Source: Ruegeria sp. EL01
Lineage (GTDB): Bacteria; Pseudomonadota; Alphaproteobacteria; Rhodobacterales; Rhodobacteraceae
Assembly: GCF_900313035.1 (NCBI RefSeq)
Contig: NZ_OMPS01000047.1
Span: forward strand, 1 to 64,000
DNA: 64,000 bases
Direction of reading: 5' to 3'
The notes below the pieces were generated by a model that was given only the letters and a program-made list of their open reading frames with translations, had not been told where the DNA came from and did not search any database. Made by a program: the position numbers and the translations under genes. This document shows positions 26,601 through 35,057 of the stretch, piece by piece (positions within the stretch are counted from its first letter, which is position 1; each line of letters opens with the position of its first letter).

Positions 26601-26877
26601 CGTTCTTCTCAGAAACTTCAGATCCATCGCGCGTGTCATGTTGTTTGGCAAAAAAGAACTGATCGCGATGATTGATGAGGTGCGACGCAATCCGCAGTTT
26701 GACGATCAGGGGCATTACGTTGCGCGCTGTGATATGATTATGGGATTGCTCTACAAGGCAAACAAAAAGAGATTGCCGGCCATCGAACACCTGACCAAAG
26801 CCCGCGTCGTTGTCGAAACAGCCGGTCAGACACCCATGCTGGCCCGCATCGACAAGGCGCTGGCCGAACTAAAGTAA
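23692..26877 (+). CDS. Class III adenylate/guanylate cyclase fused to ATPase and TPR domains
   Basis: A 1061-aa protein starting at ATG 23692 (MGDISGISAKA); an upstream in-frame TTG at 23683 is possible. Residues about 20-190 are a class III nucleotidyl cyclase (VSVLFADMVGYTAI and GGTVRDFAGDSIMALFG with both metal Asp residues, VGISSGNV, AVGSTVNLASRIE). Residues about 215-560 form an AAA-type ATPase with Walker A AEPGLGKTRL and a Walker B-like VILLFEDSHW. The C-terminus is TPR-like helices. Such proteins act as cytosolic signalling ATPases with cAMP output. It converges on the DyP peroxidase gene with 8 bases between the stops. Confidence 0.88.
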   Translation: MGDISGISAKATADLGQKRQVSVLFADMVGYTAIIAELGEEQSLEFVRLTYEKLVGAVEEHGGTVRDFAGDSIMALFGIPDALEDPALRACRAAMSINASFAAAANDIEARFGVRPVMRVGISSGNVLMATVQGDGSPATAVGSTVNLASRIENLAMPGHPLICDTTRGLVEWVTDLSFFGEHQVKGLTKPQKLWQLQSIHQDATRFDASVAKGLSGYVGRDPELKGMSDALTRADRALSVIDLVAEPGLGKTRLVFEFLQRLRHEDALILTGYCFADGQQTPYLPILEILKNTFRIRDRDDPIRVAQKVESGLKTWNVYSHENQALVLNLFGLTPPPGVLDGLDGVLIGLRTRELLPVLLKARCAKQKVILLFEDSHWIDSASEEVLRNLIEVETLSNLLIIQTRRPEYTPDWVGWPGVTTVELKPLGIEDFAQLARARLDVDTLPDGLALQLTERAGGNPLFGEEILSYLLDQGTLRVEKNEAVLDTQLMETGLPDSMRSLLTARMERLQPEDHDLLQAASVIGRRFDPGLLSQLVENTEETGTTLQRLQSEDVIYREANSSDYVFKHVLLRDSVYQSLVSTRRSELHLAIADALASRNANRLHETAETLAYHYKQTDRTNQAFRYSAMAGDKSLGVYSLGEANRYFVSALNLYQNDPSCASKEQFTEFLASFALCANISLRVQSIIDLAETVRPILAQVGDTPHHALFLHHYVSCLVCNGKYREAHFIQQELTGMAERLGDPASRAYAMVNELSVSIYFSPIENELFDAKKRIIERELQKIDDAYIQNFFLATVGWNELTRGRVARAHATSDRMIELGKAKNDPRSLGYGTAMKALIAMVTDDYELALTMAEEARAASRVEFELAIAEAARIGAMVPLEKPDAIEAVQRHIRSCDAKGWSLFTVGPATMLGVAYALNGQVADGLRQIENAIQKRTDEGTKVAADWARLFLCEMYLAILTGEGGGSPGVLLRNFRSIARVMLFGKKELIAMIDEVRRNPQFDDQGHYVARCDMIMGLLYKANKKRLPAIEHLTKARVVVETAGQTPMLARIDKALAELK

Positions 26878-26885
26878 CGTTTTGG

Positions 26886-28283
26886 TTAGTCCATCAGTTC
26901 CGACAGGTATTTGATCGCAGCAATACTTGGCAGGAAGGTGTATGCCCCTCCGCGCGCGTAGATCAGGCGCGGGAACCCATAGATGCGAATGGTATCCCCG
27001 TCGGGCAAAGTCATATCAAACCAGCTGGTTTCCGGCGTGTTTGCACCCAGTATTGGATCATTCGCGCCGGTGATATTTGGATCCTGAAGGCCCAAATTAA
27101 TCCAGTCGCACATCACGGCTTCGAACTGCGCCGCGATATTGGCCCCGATGAAGCTGCCCAACAGGCCGCGTTCTGCGTTGTCGGGGTTCTTAGGGTCGAA
27201 ATCGGGCCCGTAAGACATGCCGCGTCGGATCAACCGACGTGTATAATTTGCAATACGTTGAACGATTGGACCGCCGCGTGGATTACCACGGCGCAAGTGT
27301 GCGCCGGCCGGACAGCGCGACGCGTGTGTATAGTCAAAATTGGTCAGCGAGACTTCGGTTTCGGGGAATTGTGCATCCGGCGACAGTTCATACGGAACAC
27401 CGTTGCGCCACCGACCGCACATCTGCGCTGCGACCACCTCGCGCAGGGCACCAAACATATCCAGGCCTTCCCCAATGCGGTCCAGATTGTCCGGGTCCGC
27501 CAGCAGGTGTTTTTTGGGATGCTCCATCAGGGTTGTGGCCGCCTGATCCAGATAGGTTTCGAAGGCCACCACATCCTGTTCCAATACCCGAAACGCGTTG
27601 AATGAGCCGTTAAAGCCCAGTTCGTGCGGTGTAGGAACGCGGTACAAGACACCCTCCTGCCGGGTTGGGTACCCCAGCAGCGCAGTACCCAGAGGGTCCA
27701 TGGGTTCGTCCACATCGGCCATTTCCGGATCGATGATGCGCTTGAACCGTGGCTGCGAAATACCATCGACGTATCCAAAGAAAACCCGACCCTCAGGCAG
27801 ATTGCGGCCGTTGCGTACACCAAGAACGGTAAAGGCTTTGGCCACCTCTGCCTCGACTTGATCAAGATACTCAGGAACGTCTGAGTGAATGGAAGCGATC
27901 AGGTGCACGCGGTCTGGTTGATCAAAAGGCGCCGGCCAGTTCTCGGGGGCGCTGTCGCCGAAATCTCCGATCTTGATCGCGCGCTTGGTCATACCATGCT
28001 TGAATTCGGTCGGGAACGTGTTCAGGTGCCGAGAAGATGTTCCCAGGGCGCGCAGACCTTCATAGGTGATGCTGATGTTGAAACAGTAAGGGGGCCTAAC
28101 CTCCCATGTCACATCACGCGTGATCTTGGGCGAGTCGGTGGTTGTATCGTCGACCGCTGCCGCCAAAAAACGCCGCGCCGCGCTTTTGTCTTTCACTTCA
28201 AGGATCAGATGGCGCACCAGGTTGCGACGATAACCCCGCAGGATGTTGCCCTGAATATCAGAGAGTTTGAAATGCGTATTCAC
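26886..28283 (-). CDS. DyP-type heme peroxidase
   Basis: A 465-aa dye-decolourising peroxidase. The GxxDG motif is present as GYVDGISQP (Asp173), and the proximal heme region CPAGAHLRRGNPRG gives His329 and a conserved Arg. No Tat signal is seen, so it is probably cytosolic or exported by another route. The length matches the longer C/D-type DyPs. It overlaps the upstream gene by 4 bp. The operon also holds a DyP-like partner and a catalase-like protein, which suggests a peroxide- or lipid-hydroperoxide-processing unit. Confidence 0.9.
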   Translation of the reverse strand: MNTHFKLSDIQGNILRGYRRNLVRHLILEVKDKSAARRFLAAAVDDTTTDSPKITRDVTWEVRPPYCFNISITYEGLRALGTSSRHLNTFPTEFKHGMTKRAIKIGDFGDSAPENWPAPFDQPDRVHLIASIHSDVPEYLDQVEAEVAKAFTVLGVRNGRNLPEGRVFFGYVDGISQPRFKRIIDPEMADVDEPMDPLGTALLGYPTRQEGVLYRVPTPHELGFNGSFNAFRVLEQDVVAFETYLDQAATTLMEHPKKHLLADPDNLDRIGEGLDMFGALREVVAAQMCGRWRNGVPYELSPDAQFPETEVSLTNFDYTHASRCPAGAHLRRGNPRGGPIVQRIANYTRRLIRRGMSYGPDFDPKNPDNAERGLLGSFIGANIAAQFEAVMCDWINLGLQDPNITGANDPILGANTPETSWFDMTLPDGDTIRIYGFPRLIYARGGAYTFLPSIAAIKYLSELMD

Positions 28284-28996
28284 CAGCCTTGTCCAAATTT
28301 CTGGCGCACTTGCGCAGCCGAGACCCCAGGATAGGCGCGATAACCGCCGCCCAACGAAATATTACGATTTGCGTGCAATTGCAGGACGAACTCTCGCGGC
28401 AATGACGCCAACATATGCGGCGGCTCGTTCGGCGTTTGACCTTTGACCGCATCCTGCAGACCAAACAGATCGGTCGGAAAGTCAGGCGCCTGAAACAGGT
28501 CGTGTTCTTGCACCCAGTCAATGAACTCTTCGACGTTGTGTTCGGTGGGGATCAGATGCTCGGCACCATCCACCAGCGAGATTACATCGTTGAACACGCT
28601 GCCGATCGTCGTGATGAAATCCCGGATGTAGTTGCTGAAATCACCGTCGTAGACAGAGATCATGCAGATATTGTTGTCGATCAGAAGGAACCGCGCAAAG
28701 TGGACGGTGCCGACATTGTCCAGCCCGGCAAAAATCTCATCAACGTTCTCGGCAATGGCCAACGTCGCATGCGCACGCCCGGCAGGTGACGGGTCTTTCA
28801 GCGGCATAATCAGGTTCATCATCCGCTGCACATTTTGACTAGGCTGCGGAGAGGGCCTTGGTCCGCCGGGCAGCTTTGGTTTTGGATCTCGCCAGGCCCA
28901 ATAGGGCACAACCACATAGCGCGACAGGAACTTGAACCACCCCCGTTCCGGCAAGCTGTTGACGTAGCGATTGAACCAACTGTTCTGGCGTGTCAT
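28280..28996 (-). CDS. DyP-associated ferredoxin-fold-like protein of unknown function
   Basis: A 238-aa protein starting MTRQNSWFNRYVN, with an AGAGG site before this ATG. The middle part has VGTVHFARFLLIDNN, CMISVYDGDF and YIRDFI, a pattern of alternating strands seen in proteins related to the DyP ferredoxin-like fold. It lacks the DyP heme-ligand motif. It begins 4 bases after the catalase-like stop and overlaps the DyP start by 4 bp, so the three are coupled. It may be a partner or a degenerate peroxidase. The function is unknown. Confidence 0.6.
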   Translation of the reverse strand: MTRQNSWFNRYVNSLPERGWFKFLSRYVVVPYWAWRDPKPKLPGGPRPSPQPSQNVQRMMNLIMPLKDPSPAGRAHATLAIAENVDEIFAGLDNVGTVHFARFLLIDNNICMISVYDGDFSNYIRDFITTIGSVFNDVISLVDGAEHLIPTEHNVEEFIDWVQEHDLFQAPDFPTDLFGLQDAVKGQTPNEPPHMLASLPREFVLQLHANRNISLGGGYRAYPGVSAAQVRQKFGQGW

Positions 28997-29000
28997 CGGT

Positions 29001-30014
29001 TTACCTCTGCGAGAATGGGCACGGTGTTCCGCTGCGCGAGGCACTGGAGACCTTGTAAGCGTCAACGCGCACCTTCAACACCGGATCGTCTGACATCTCA
29101 ATACCATCGGTCAGCAATCCCGGATTAAAGCTGAGCTTTTCCGACTGCTCGATCTGGTCCTCGGGCACTGCATTCAGCGTCAACGTCCCCATCATGATCC
29201 GTTTGCGATGCGGCGGCCATGGTCGGGCTGAATTGTTGAAATCGTCACCCACCTCTCCGATGGTCATCATCAGTGAAAATCGTGCGGTTTCCACGCTCAG
29301 TCGATCTTTGAGTTCTTGCTGCAGGAAGTCATCCACGGGCGGCAAATTGGGGTTTGTTTCAAGAACACCCGCTATGGGCTGCCAGGAAAAGCGCACCCAG
29401 CGACGGGTCTTGTTCGGGTCGGTTATTATGAACGTGTGTACTGCGTGATACGCCGCACGCACGTAACTGACCGGGGCGCCAATCGCGGCGGCCTGAACCA
29501 CACCCAGTTGCGCATGCGCGTTTTGATCCGCAAATTCGATGGCACCTTCATCTGGGCTGATCGTTTCACCCGGATAGGGATCACGTTTTGGCAATATCAG
29601 GTGCAAGTAATTGAAGATCTTCTGCCACGGGGTCTCGCCTTTATACGGCTTGGGCTTGGCTTTTTCTGCGAAGGCAAGAAAATCCTCGGGCGTCGGCGAA
29701 AAGAACTCTGGCAGAGTCATCGCGATCAGATCTGTATCGCTTTTGTCCGACAGATGAAAACGAACGGCCATACCACGTACATCGGACCAACCGTCACGTA
29801 CCGCCGCAGCGCCAGATCCATTCGAAAAGCGCACGATAACATCTGTTTTCTTTTCGCGAAAATGCTCGGCAACACAAAAATTTTGCGCGATCGGAGATGG
29901 CTTGAAATACCCCGTGGCGCTGATACCAATCGTGTGAACCGGTCGCAGCGCTGTATCGCCATCAGGACGATGCAGAACTTCCACCAGTTTTTCGGCAATG
30001 CCGGAATCCCCCAT
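29001..30014 (-). CDS. Catalase-fold heme protein (catalase-like/SrpA-like)
   Basis: A 337-aa minimal catalase-family protein, shorter than the ~480-500 aa of normal monofunctional catalases. The distal His is seen in RPVHTIGISATGYF, and the proximal Arg/Tyr region is DPVLKVRVDAYKVSSASR. The usual distal Asn segment (GNNTPVFF) reads IAMTLPEFF here, so the Asn is missing. That suggests weak catalase activity and a possible hydroperoxide or peroxygenase role like catalase-related allene oxide synthases. It is cotranscribed with the DyP pair, with a patatin-like gene just upstream. Confidence 0.8.
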   Translation of the reverse strand: MGDSGIAEKLVEVLHRPDGDTALRPVHTIGISATGYFKPSPIAQNFCVAEHFREKKTDVIVRFSNGSGAAAVRDGWSDVRGMAVRFHLSDKSDTDLIAMTLPEFFSPTPEDFLAFAEKAKPKPYKGETPWQKIFNYLHLILPKRDPYPGETISPDEGAIEFADQNAHAQLGVVQAAAIGAPVSYVRAAYHAVHTFIITDPNKTRRWVRFSWQPIAGVLETNPNLPPVDDFLQQELKDRLSVETARFSLMMTIGEVGDDFNNSARPWPPHRKRIMMGTLTLNAVPEDQIEQSEKLSFNPGLLTDGIEMSDDPVLKVRVDAYKVSSASRSGTPCPFSQR

Positions 30015-30118
30015 GTCCCAACTCTCAATCTGATAATTCGTTAATATCTATCAACTAATTCTTAACGACTGCGCTCAAAAACGCAACAGAGAGGTTGTTT
30101 TTGGAAAGCCTGGGGCAG

Positions 30119-31168
30119 TCACCACCTGTGCAGCAAGTTGACCGCTTTCTCCCAATGATGGGTCTGCTTGCTGGCCTGAAACGCTATATCCATCATGTCA
30201 TAAGAGGCGGGCTTGTGTGTGGCCAACCCGACAACTTTGGGCAATGGTGGGTTCAGACGTACCAGCCGGTCTTTCAATACAAGATTTGCCATCCAGTACT
30301 GGTTCTCTGCCGATGTCGTCAGCAGCAATTCAATCAGCGCACCCTTGGTCGCGCCCGAGGTAATGCCAAACCATTTGAGCAGCCCCCAGTCATTTGGATC
30401 CTTGATCATTTCTTCTGAAATATCCGTCGGTTGCTGACCGGTCCCGATGGACAGGGCCTCGATATCTTCCAAACCACCTGCGCGATTTGCGGCAATCGCG
30501 ACATTGATCCCATTCATCACCGGGTTGTTGGCAAAAGTGCCCCCATCCGCGAAATAGCCATAATCGACGCCATCCGCAGTGATCAGATGAGGCGGAAAGT
30601 AGGTCGGCGCCGCCGAGCTTGCCATGGCCACATCCAACAATTTGACGGCACTCATATCCAGCCAGTGCTCGTGTCTTAGATCTTGATTGGTTACCGTGAA
30701 CGGCGACCAGCCAACCTTATCGTCCCGATGCAGGCACACAGTATTGACTGCCAGAACAATCTCGGGGTCCAGTGTCTCCAGCGTTCGATGCGCGACAAGG
30801 CTCTCTCCGATTTCTGCAAGACCTGTCGAGTTGTACTGCGCCGCCGTGATCCCCGGACCGCCACCCAGCTTGAGCTTTCGCAGAACGTCATCCAAAGCCT
30901 TGTCCAGAAAGGTCCGCTCGTTCTCACGGAAAAGCTTATCTGCATCGTCGCGGTAATGCGCAGCCAGCTTACCCACCAGCGCAGACATGTCCTTACCCTG
31001 TGATCGACCATCCGCCAGAGCAACTGCAATCATGCCACCCGTAGACGTCCCGGCGAACCCATCCGCCTTATCCAGAAAACGCGTCTCTTCATGCAGGCTC
31101 TGCAGAATCAAACACGTCAGGTACCCTCTAATCCCGCCCCCATCGCAGGAAACCAGCTTGAATGCCAT
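30119..31168 (-). CDS. Patatin-like phospholipase
   Basis: A 349-aa patatin. The oxyanion-hole motif is CDGGGIRGYL, the nucleophile is GTSTGG with Ser42, and the catalytic Asp lies in YFADGGTFANNP. It would release fatty acids from membrane lipids. It lies 104 bases upstream of the catalase-like gene on the same strand, so it may be the head of the peroxidase operon. A CBASS-type phospholipase role was considered, but no CD-NTase gene is adjacent. Confidence 0.88.
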   Translation of the reverse strand: MAFKLVSCDGGGIRGYLTCLILQSLHEETRFLDKADGFAGTSTGGMIAVALADGRSQGKDMSALVGKLAAHYRDDADKLFRENERTFLDKALDDVLRKLKLGGGPGITAAQYNSTGLAEIGESLVAHRTLETLDPEIVLAVNTVCLHRDDKVGWSPFTVTNQDLRHEHWLDMSAVKLLDVAMASSAAPTYFPPHLITADGVDYGYFADGGTFANNPVMNGINVAIAANRAGGLEDIEALSIGTGQQPTDISEEMIKDPNDWGLLKWFGITSGATKGALIELLLTTSAENQYWMANLVLKDRLVRLNPPLPKVVGLATHKPASYDMMDIAFQASKQTHHWEKAVNLLHRW

Positions 31169-31420
31169 CCGACATGCCCCATACTACGTCCACCAACTCG
31201 ATCCTTCCACCAAGCCACCCTTCCGGCGAAAACATGTGATGGACCAAACTGACTGCTACGATTCATTTTCTTGCTGCTATCATGAAGAAAACGAAACGCC
31301 ACGCAAGAATACTTGAATGCGACTGTCACCGAAACGGTCTGCTACGGCTTCGCGGAAAAATACACGCGGCGGGAAAATCGACCTTGTATCTCGGTTACAT
31401 GCGCGGATATACCCATCGGC

Positions 31421-31510
31421 GGAGACGTGGCCGAGTGGTCGAAGGCGCTCCCCTGCTAAGGGAGTAGGCCCGGAAGGGTCTCGAGGGTTCGAATCCCTTC
31501 GTCTCCGCCA
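31421..31510 (+). tRNA. tRNA-Ser (GCT)
   Basis: A 90-base class II tRNA with acceptor stem GGAGACG pairing CGTCTCC, then G and an encoded CCA at 31508-31510. The anticodon stem-loop is ctcccctgctaagggag with anticodon GCT, which reads AGC/AGU serine codons. The long variable arm is visible between taggcccgg and the T-arm ggttcgaatcc. The left flank (31169-31420) shows no gene. Confidence 0.95.
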
Positions 31511-31744
31511 CCTACCGATGGCAAGATATTGATTTCATATTGGAATATGGAAGCAAAACCAAACAAGGTTCACTCCAAAAACCACTACCGACTTGTGTGC
31601 AGCTCCGGTGAGTCCATTTTCTTCATTCGCGATGACTGAATGGAGAGGACGTTCAAGGAAAACAGACGCACTCAACGGCGAACATCCCATCAACCACCGC
31701 ACTGGTTGCAACGGGTGGGTGCAGGCGAGCGGTTATTCAGGATT

Positions 31745-32040
31745 AACAACTTGTTCCGAGAGAAAGAAGCGCATGGCAAGCTCCCAGCAGAGCGGGTCAC
31801 TTTGCGGTAAACAAAAGCCAAGCCGATCTCCGATGGCCGCAAAGAATGGCCGCACTCTCAATTACCCAAAATCTCCGGAAAATCAGACAACGACACGGCC
31901 GAGCGAGCCATCAAATCCGTGGCCAACGGGCGAAAGAAGTGGACGTTCGAAGGCTCTGAGGGCGGTAGAAAAGCCACCGCCTTCACCAGACGGTCACGAT
32001 CAGTGTGCAATAGCTGCTCAGTTCGTAATTTGTTGTGGCA
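31745..32040 (+). pseudogene. Decayed IS66-family transposase (TnpC) C-terminal remnant
   Basis: One forward frame reads NNLFREKEAHGKLPAERVTL, a stop, TKAKPIS, then DNDTAERAIKSVANGRKKW and TFEGSEGGRKATAF. This matches the C-terminus of IS66 TnpC (DNxAERAIR...GRKNW.F.GS..GG). An in-frame TAA and a shortened middle part show decay. Left and right ends of an element are not recognisable. The rest of 31511-32147 holds no other gene I can support. The remnant lies about 235 bases after tRNA-Ser. Confidence 0.75.
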
Positions 32041-32147
32041 CCCGGACTACCCGCAACCCCCAAACAAAACTTTGAACCAAATCAAATGCGGAGGCTGAAG
32101 GACAAAAACTGTGTCTAGCGTTCTGAAGATGATGATTGCATCCAGAA

Positions 32148-33263
32148 CTAGTCCGGTGGCATCGTCAGCAAGAATTCATGGGTCGTAGATCGTTCGACAG
32201 CCGTCAAAAAAACCAGATCGGGTTTCCAGGTTTCGACAAGCTCAACCAATAACTGTGCGTCGTTCTCTAACGCAGCCGCCCAGTGAACTTGAACCGTTTC
32301 CGAAAAGGCCGTAGCCATGTAAGGAGACATGGCGTGACCGAAAGAGTCTCGCATCCAAAGAACGCGTTTATTATTCAGTGCGTTGTCTGACTGGATAAGA
32401 AGTGGCGTTTGCTGATTGGCCACAGGCGGGTTTCCACCACTTTGTCTCAGTTCTCCGGTTTCGAGATCGAACTGCTCCGTATCGACCGACTCAGGATAAA
32501 TCACACGTGGGATGTACACATTTTGGTTGGGAATATGCCCTTCAAGATGAAGGAACGCGGCTAAATCCCCTAACCATGACACGGGATCAGATTCTTCCTG
32601 ATCCAAAACAGGCAACACCAGTCCGGGGAGTCGACGTTTTGCACGTTCGAGAAGGGCTTTGGTCGCAAGTTGCGCGCCTGCTTCTGTCCAGTGCGTATCG
32701 CGAGCGAAATATAGCTCTCCACCCAGCACAGGTCCCGTTGAAGCAAGCAATACGGTGGGATCGTAGATATGTTTCTCGGCTCCATCAGTCGCCATGATGA
32801 TGCTTAGCAACGTTGGTTCACCAGTGTTTGCCCAGCCCGGCAGGTACTCCGGATAAACTGAATTCTTATTAGGCCCAATGATCGTGTGGAAGTACTCGAC
32901 ACCCTGGTCCGAAAGCCATTCATTCCATGCGGATTGCGCTGCCACGATGCCCTCGGCATGTGTTTGGAAACCTTCGGGCGGGCCGTTCCTGCGCGTTGAC
33001 ACCGAATTTTCGTACCCATCCCCAAGAAATAACCAGTTCTTTTGCCCCACAATTACCTGCGCCGGATCTGTACTGATGCCAGCTTCATACAGAGGGCGTG
33101 ACACAAGCCCGATCCAGTCATCGATGTTGTACAGGTTTGATCTGTCCCACCAATGCCCGGATGACTGCCCGGATTCATTATTGATGAAATAGTAAATGTT
33201 ATAAGCTGGAAGCGCTGCCATCATCAGTGCAACGGATACCAGAAACCAAATTACTCTATTCAT
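32148..33263 (-). CDS. AlgJ/AlgX-like polysaccharide O-acetylation protein
   Basis: A 371-aa protein starting MNRVIWFLVSVALMMAALPA, an N-terminal membrane anchor or signal, with AGGTGG upstream. SGNH-like acetyltransferase features are VGQKNWLFLGDG near the start, ARDTHWTEAGAQ (Asp-x-His) and WMRDSFG with the nucleophile Ser. Such proteins transfer acetyl groups to exopolysaccharide in the periplasm, fed by an MBOAT partner. It lies 13 bases after the MBOAT gene. Confidence 0.82.
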   Translation of the reverse strand: MNRVIWFLVSVALMMAALPAYNIYYFINNESGQSSGHWWDRSNLYNIDDWIGLVSRPLYEAGISTDPAQVIVGQKNWLFLGDGYENSVSTRRNGPPEGFQTHAEGIVAAQSAWNEWLSDQGVEYFHTIIGPNKNSVYPEYLPGWANTGEPTLLSIIMATDGAEKHIYDPTVLLASTGPVLGGELYFARDTHWTEAGAQLATKALLERAKRRLPGLVLPVLDQEESDPVSWLGDLAAFLHLEGHIPNQNVYIPRVIYPESVDTEQFDLETGELRQSGGNPPVANQQTPLLIQSDNALNNKRVLWMRDSFGHAMSPYMATAFSETVQVHWAAALENDAQLLVELVETWKPDLVFLTAVERSTTHEFLLTMPPD

Positions 33264-33276
33264 TTGGACCACCTGA

Positions 33277-34749
33277 TCAAAAGTTGAAGTAGAGGAAGAC
33301 AGAAGATTTGGCGATGAGGCTGGCGTAGAGGCCAGCAGCAAAAAGCAACGAGGCACAAGCGAGTTTTTTCGTGGTGATACCTGTGTCCATCATCTCAACC
33401 CCGTTGCGCTGAGCTGTGATCAAAAGAGCCAATCCGATCGCACTGAACTGCATGATATAAACAGCCAGACCTGCTGGCAGAAACATCATGATTTTGTCCA
33501 GGAAGGTGCCGCCCCAAGATAGCTGCTCGGTCGTAAACGAAGCGCTCGCTTCGCCGAACGCACCTGAGATATTCACCATGCCTGACAGTATTCTAAGTGC
33601 ATCGTCAAGCGTCGTCGCTCTGAAGAAGACCCAACACACCACGATAAACACAAAAGTCGTTAGCCAGGCGAGCGCCGCCGGCATTTTGAACCCCAGTGTG
33701 TGCCAGAGCCGATGAATGGCTAGAGCAATCCCATGCAACGCACCCCATATAACAAACATCCAGCTTGCTCCATGCCAGATGCCACCAAGTACAAATGTAA
33801 CAATCAGATTTGCATAGACACCGACTTCTGCCACGCGATTGCCACCCAGAGGAATATAGAGGTAGTCCCGAAGAAAGCGCCCGAGCGTAATGTGCCACCT
33901 GCGCCAGAAATCCTGTATATCCAGTGCCTTGTACGGTGAGTTGAAATTCAGCGGCAGCCGGATATTGAAGAACAGAGCCGCGCCTATCGCCATGTCGCAG
34001 TAGCCGGAGAAATCAAAATAGAGCTGGAATGTGTAAGACAGGCTGGTTGCCCACGCCCCCCAAAAATCCAACACCTGGCCGCTATCGAAACCTGCCGTTG
34101 CCCAAATCGCGAAAGTATCAGCGATCACGACTTTTTTGAACAACCCAACGGAAAAGATGAACAACCCGGCCACGATGTTCTTGGCTTTTGGACGGATGTT
34201 CCGCATGGACCGAAATTGCGGCAACATCTCTTTGTGATGCACAATTGGCCCAGCTATCAGCTGCGGAAAGAACGATACAAAGATCATGTAGTTCAACGGA
34301 TCCAATTCCGTCGTTTCCCCGAGGTAGCTGTCAACAAGATACGCAATCTGCTGAAACGTGAAAAAACTGATCGCTAACGGCAAAACAATGCCTGGCAGAG
34401 CATAGTTCGAACCAGCGAGCGCATTCAGATTCCCGACGAGGAAATCAGTATACTTAAAGTAACCCAACGCTCCCAAATTGAACGCTATACCGATAACCAA
34501 AAGCCGTTTTCGGGTTAGAACCAAGCGCGCACGATCATGCCCAAGCTCGACGCCCAGAACATAATTGACCAGCATCGAACCAAGCAGCAGCGGCAAGTAA
34601 ACCGGATTCCAGAAGCCGTAAAAGAACAAGTTGCATAGAACCAACCAGAGCTTTGCTCCGAATACTAACCGTTGATTTGTAAGCAGGTAGAAGCCGACAA
34701 GCGAAATTGGAAGAAACACAAGTATGAATTCTGGAGAACTGAATAGCAC
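33277..34749 (-). CDS. MBOAT-family O-acyltransferase (AlgI-like)
   Basis: A 490-aa integral membrane protein with about 11-12 helices. AlgI-type motifs are FFPQLIAGPIVHH, YFDFSGYCDMAIG, LNFNSPYKALDIQDFWRRWH and GGIWHGASWMFVIWG, which contains the conserved catalytic His. It moves acetyl groups from the cytoplasm across the inner membrane to the adjacent AlgJ/X-like protein. No polymer synthesis genes are nearby, so the target polysaccharide is unknown. Confidence 0.9.
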   Translation of the reverse strand: MLFSSPEFILVFLPISLVGFYLLTNQRLVFGAKLWLVLCNLFFYGFWNPVYLPLLLGSMLVNYVLGVELGHDRARLVLTRKRLLVIGIAFNLGALGYFKYTDFLVGNLNALAGSNYALPGIVLPLAISFFTFQQIAYLVDSYLGETTELDPLNYMIFVSFFPQLIAGPIVHHKEMLPQFRSMRNIRPKAKNIVAGLFIFSVGLFKKVVIADTFAIWATAGFDSGQVLDFWGAWATSLSYTFQLYFDFSGYCDMAIGAALFFNIRLPLNFNSPYKALDIQDFWRRWHITLGRFLRDYLYIPLGGNRVAEVGVYANLIVTFVLGGIWHGASWMFVIWGALHGIALAIHRLWHTLGFKMPAALAWLTTFVFIVVCWVFFRATTLDDALRILSGMVNISGAFGEASASFTTEQLSWGGTFLDKIMMFLPAGLAVYIMQFSAIGLALLITAQRNGVEMMDTGITTKKLACASLLFAAGLYASLIAKSSVFLYFNF

Positions 34750-35057
34750 CGGTACTCTCGCCCTTAGTATTTCCCAGTCTGTGTATCAGGACACGCTGAG
34801 TATATGATTTGCCAAACCAGGCTCTTAAAGGACGGCGAGCGATAAGTTAATCCTCGGTATGGATACTTCGCCTGGTTGTATCATGGCGGCAACGTAGTGA
34901 CTCTGGTTATTCTGGAGCAGCCTGACAGCTCGCGCTGACCCGAGAACGTTTGCGCTGTCAATGCACCAACGAGCGAGGAGATATGGCGCTTGTGCTGACT
35001 TGGGTCAATGAACAAAACAGGTGCGAAAATGCGCAACCTTCGGATGCTAGTCAATCC
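34750..35057. other. Gene-free stretch between O-acetylation pair and nos cluster
   Basis: This 308-base stretch lies upstream of the MBOAT gene and downstream of the apbE-like gene, both on the minus strand. It should contain the MBOAT promoter and the end of the nos transcript. No strong hairpin with a T-run, repeat or recognisable gene is seen. Confidence 0.5.

Noticed and set aside
30119..31168. Patatin as effector of a CBASS antiphage system
   Set aside because: No CD-NTase, ubiquitin-like or other CBASS gene is adjacent. The class III cyclase nearby is a TPR/ATPase signalling type and is convergent, not in an operon with it.
31593..32075. Open frame of 160 codons after tRNA-Ser
   Set aside because: It is out of frame with the clear IS66 transposase similarity in the same bases, has low-complexity composition and no ribosome site.
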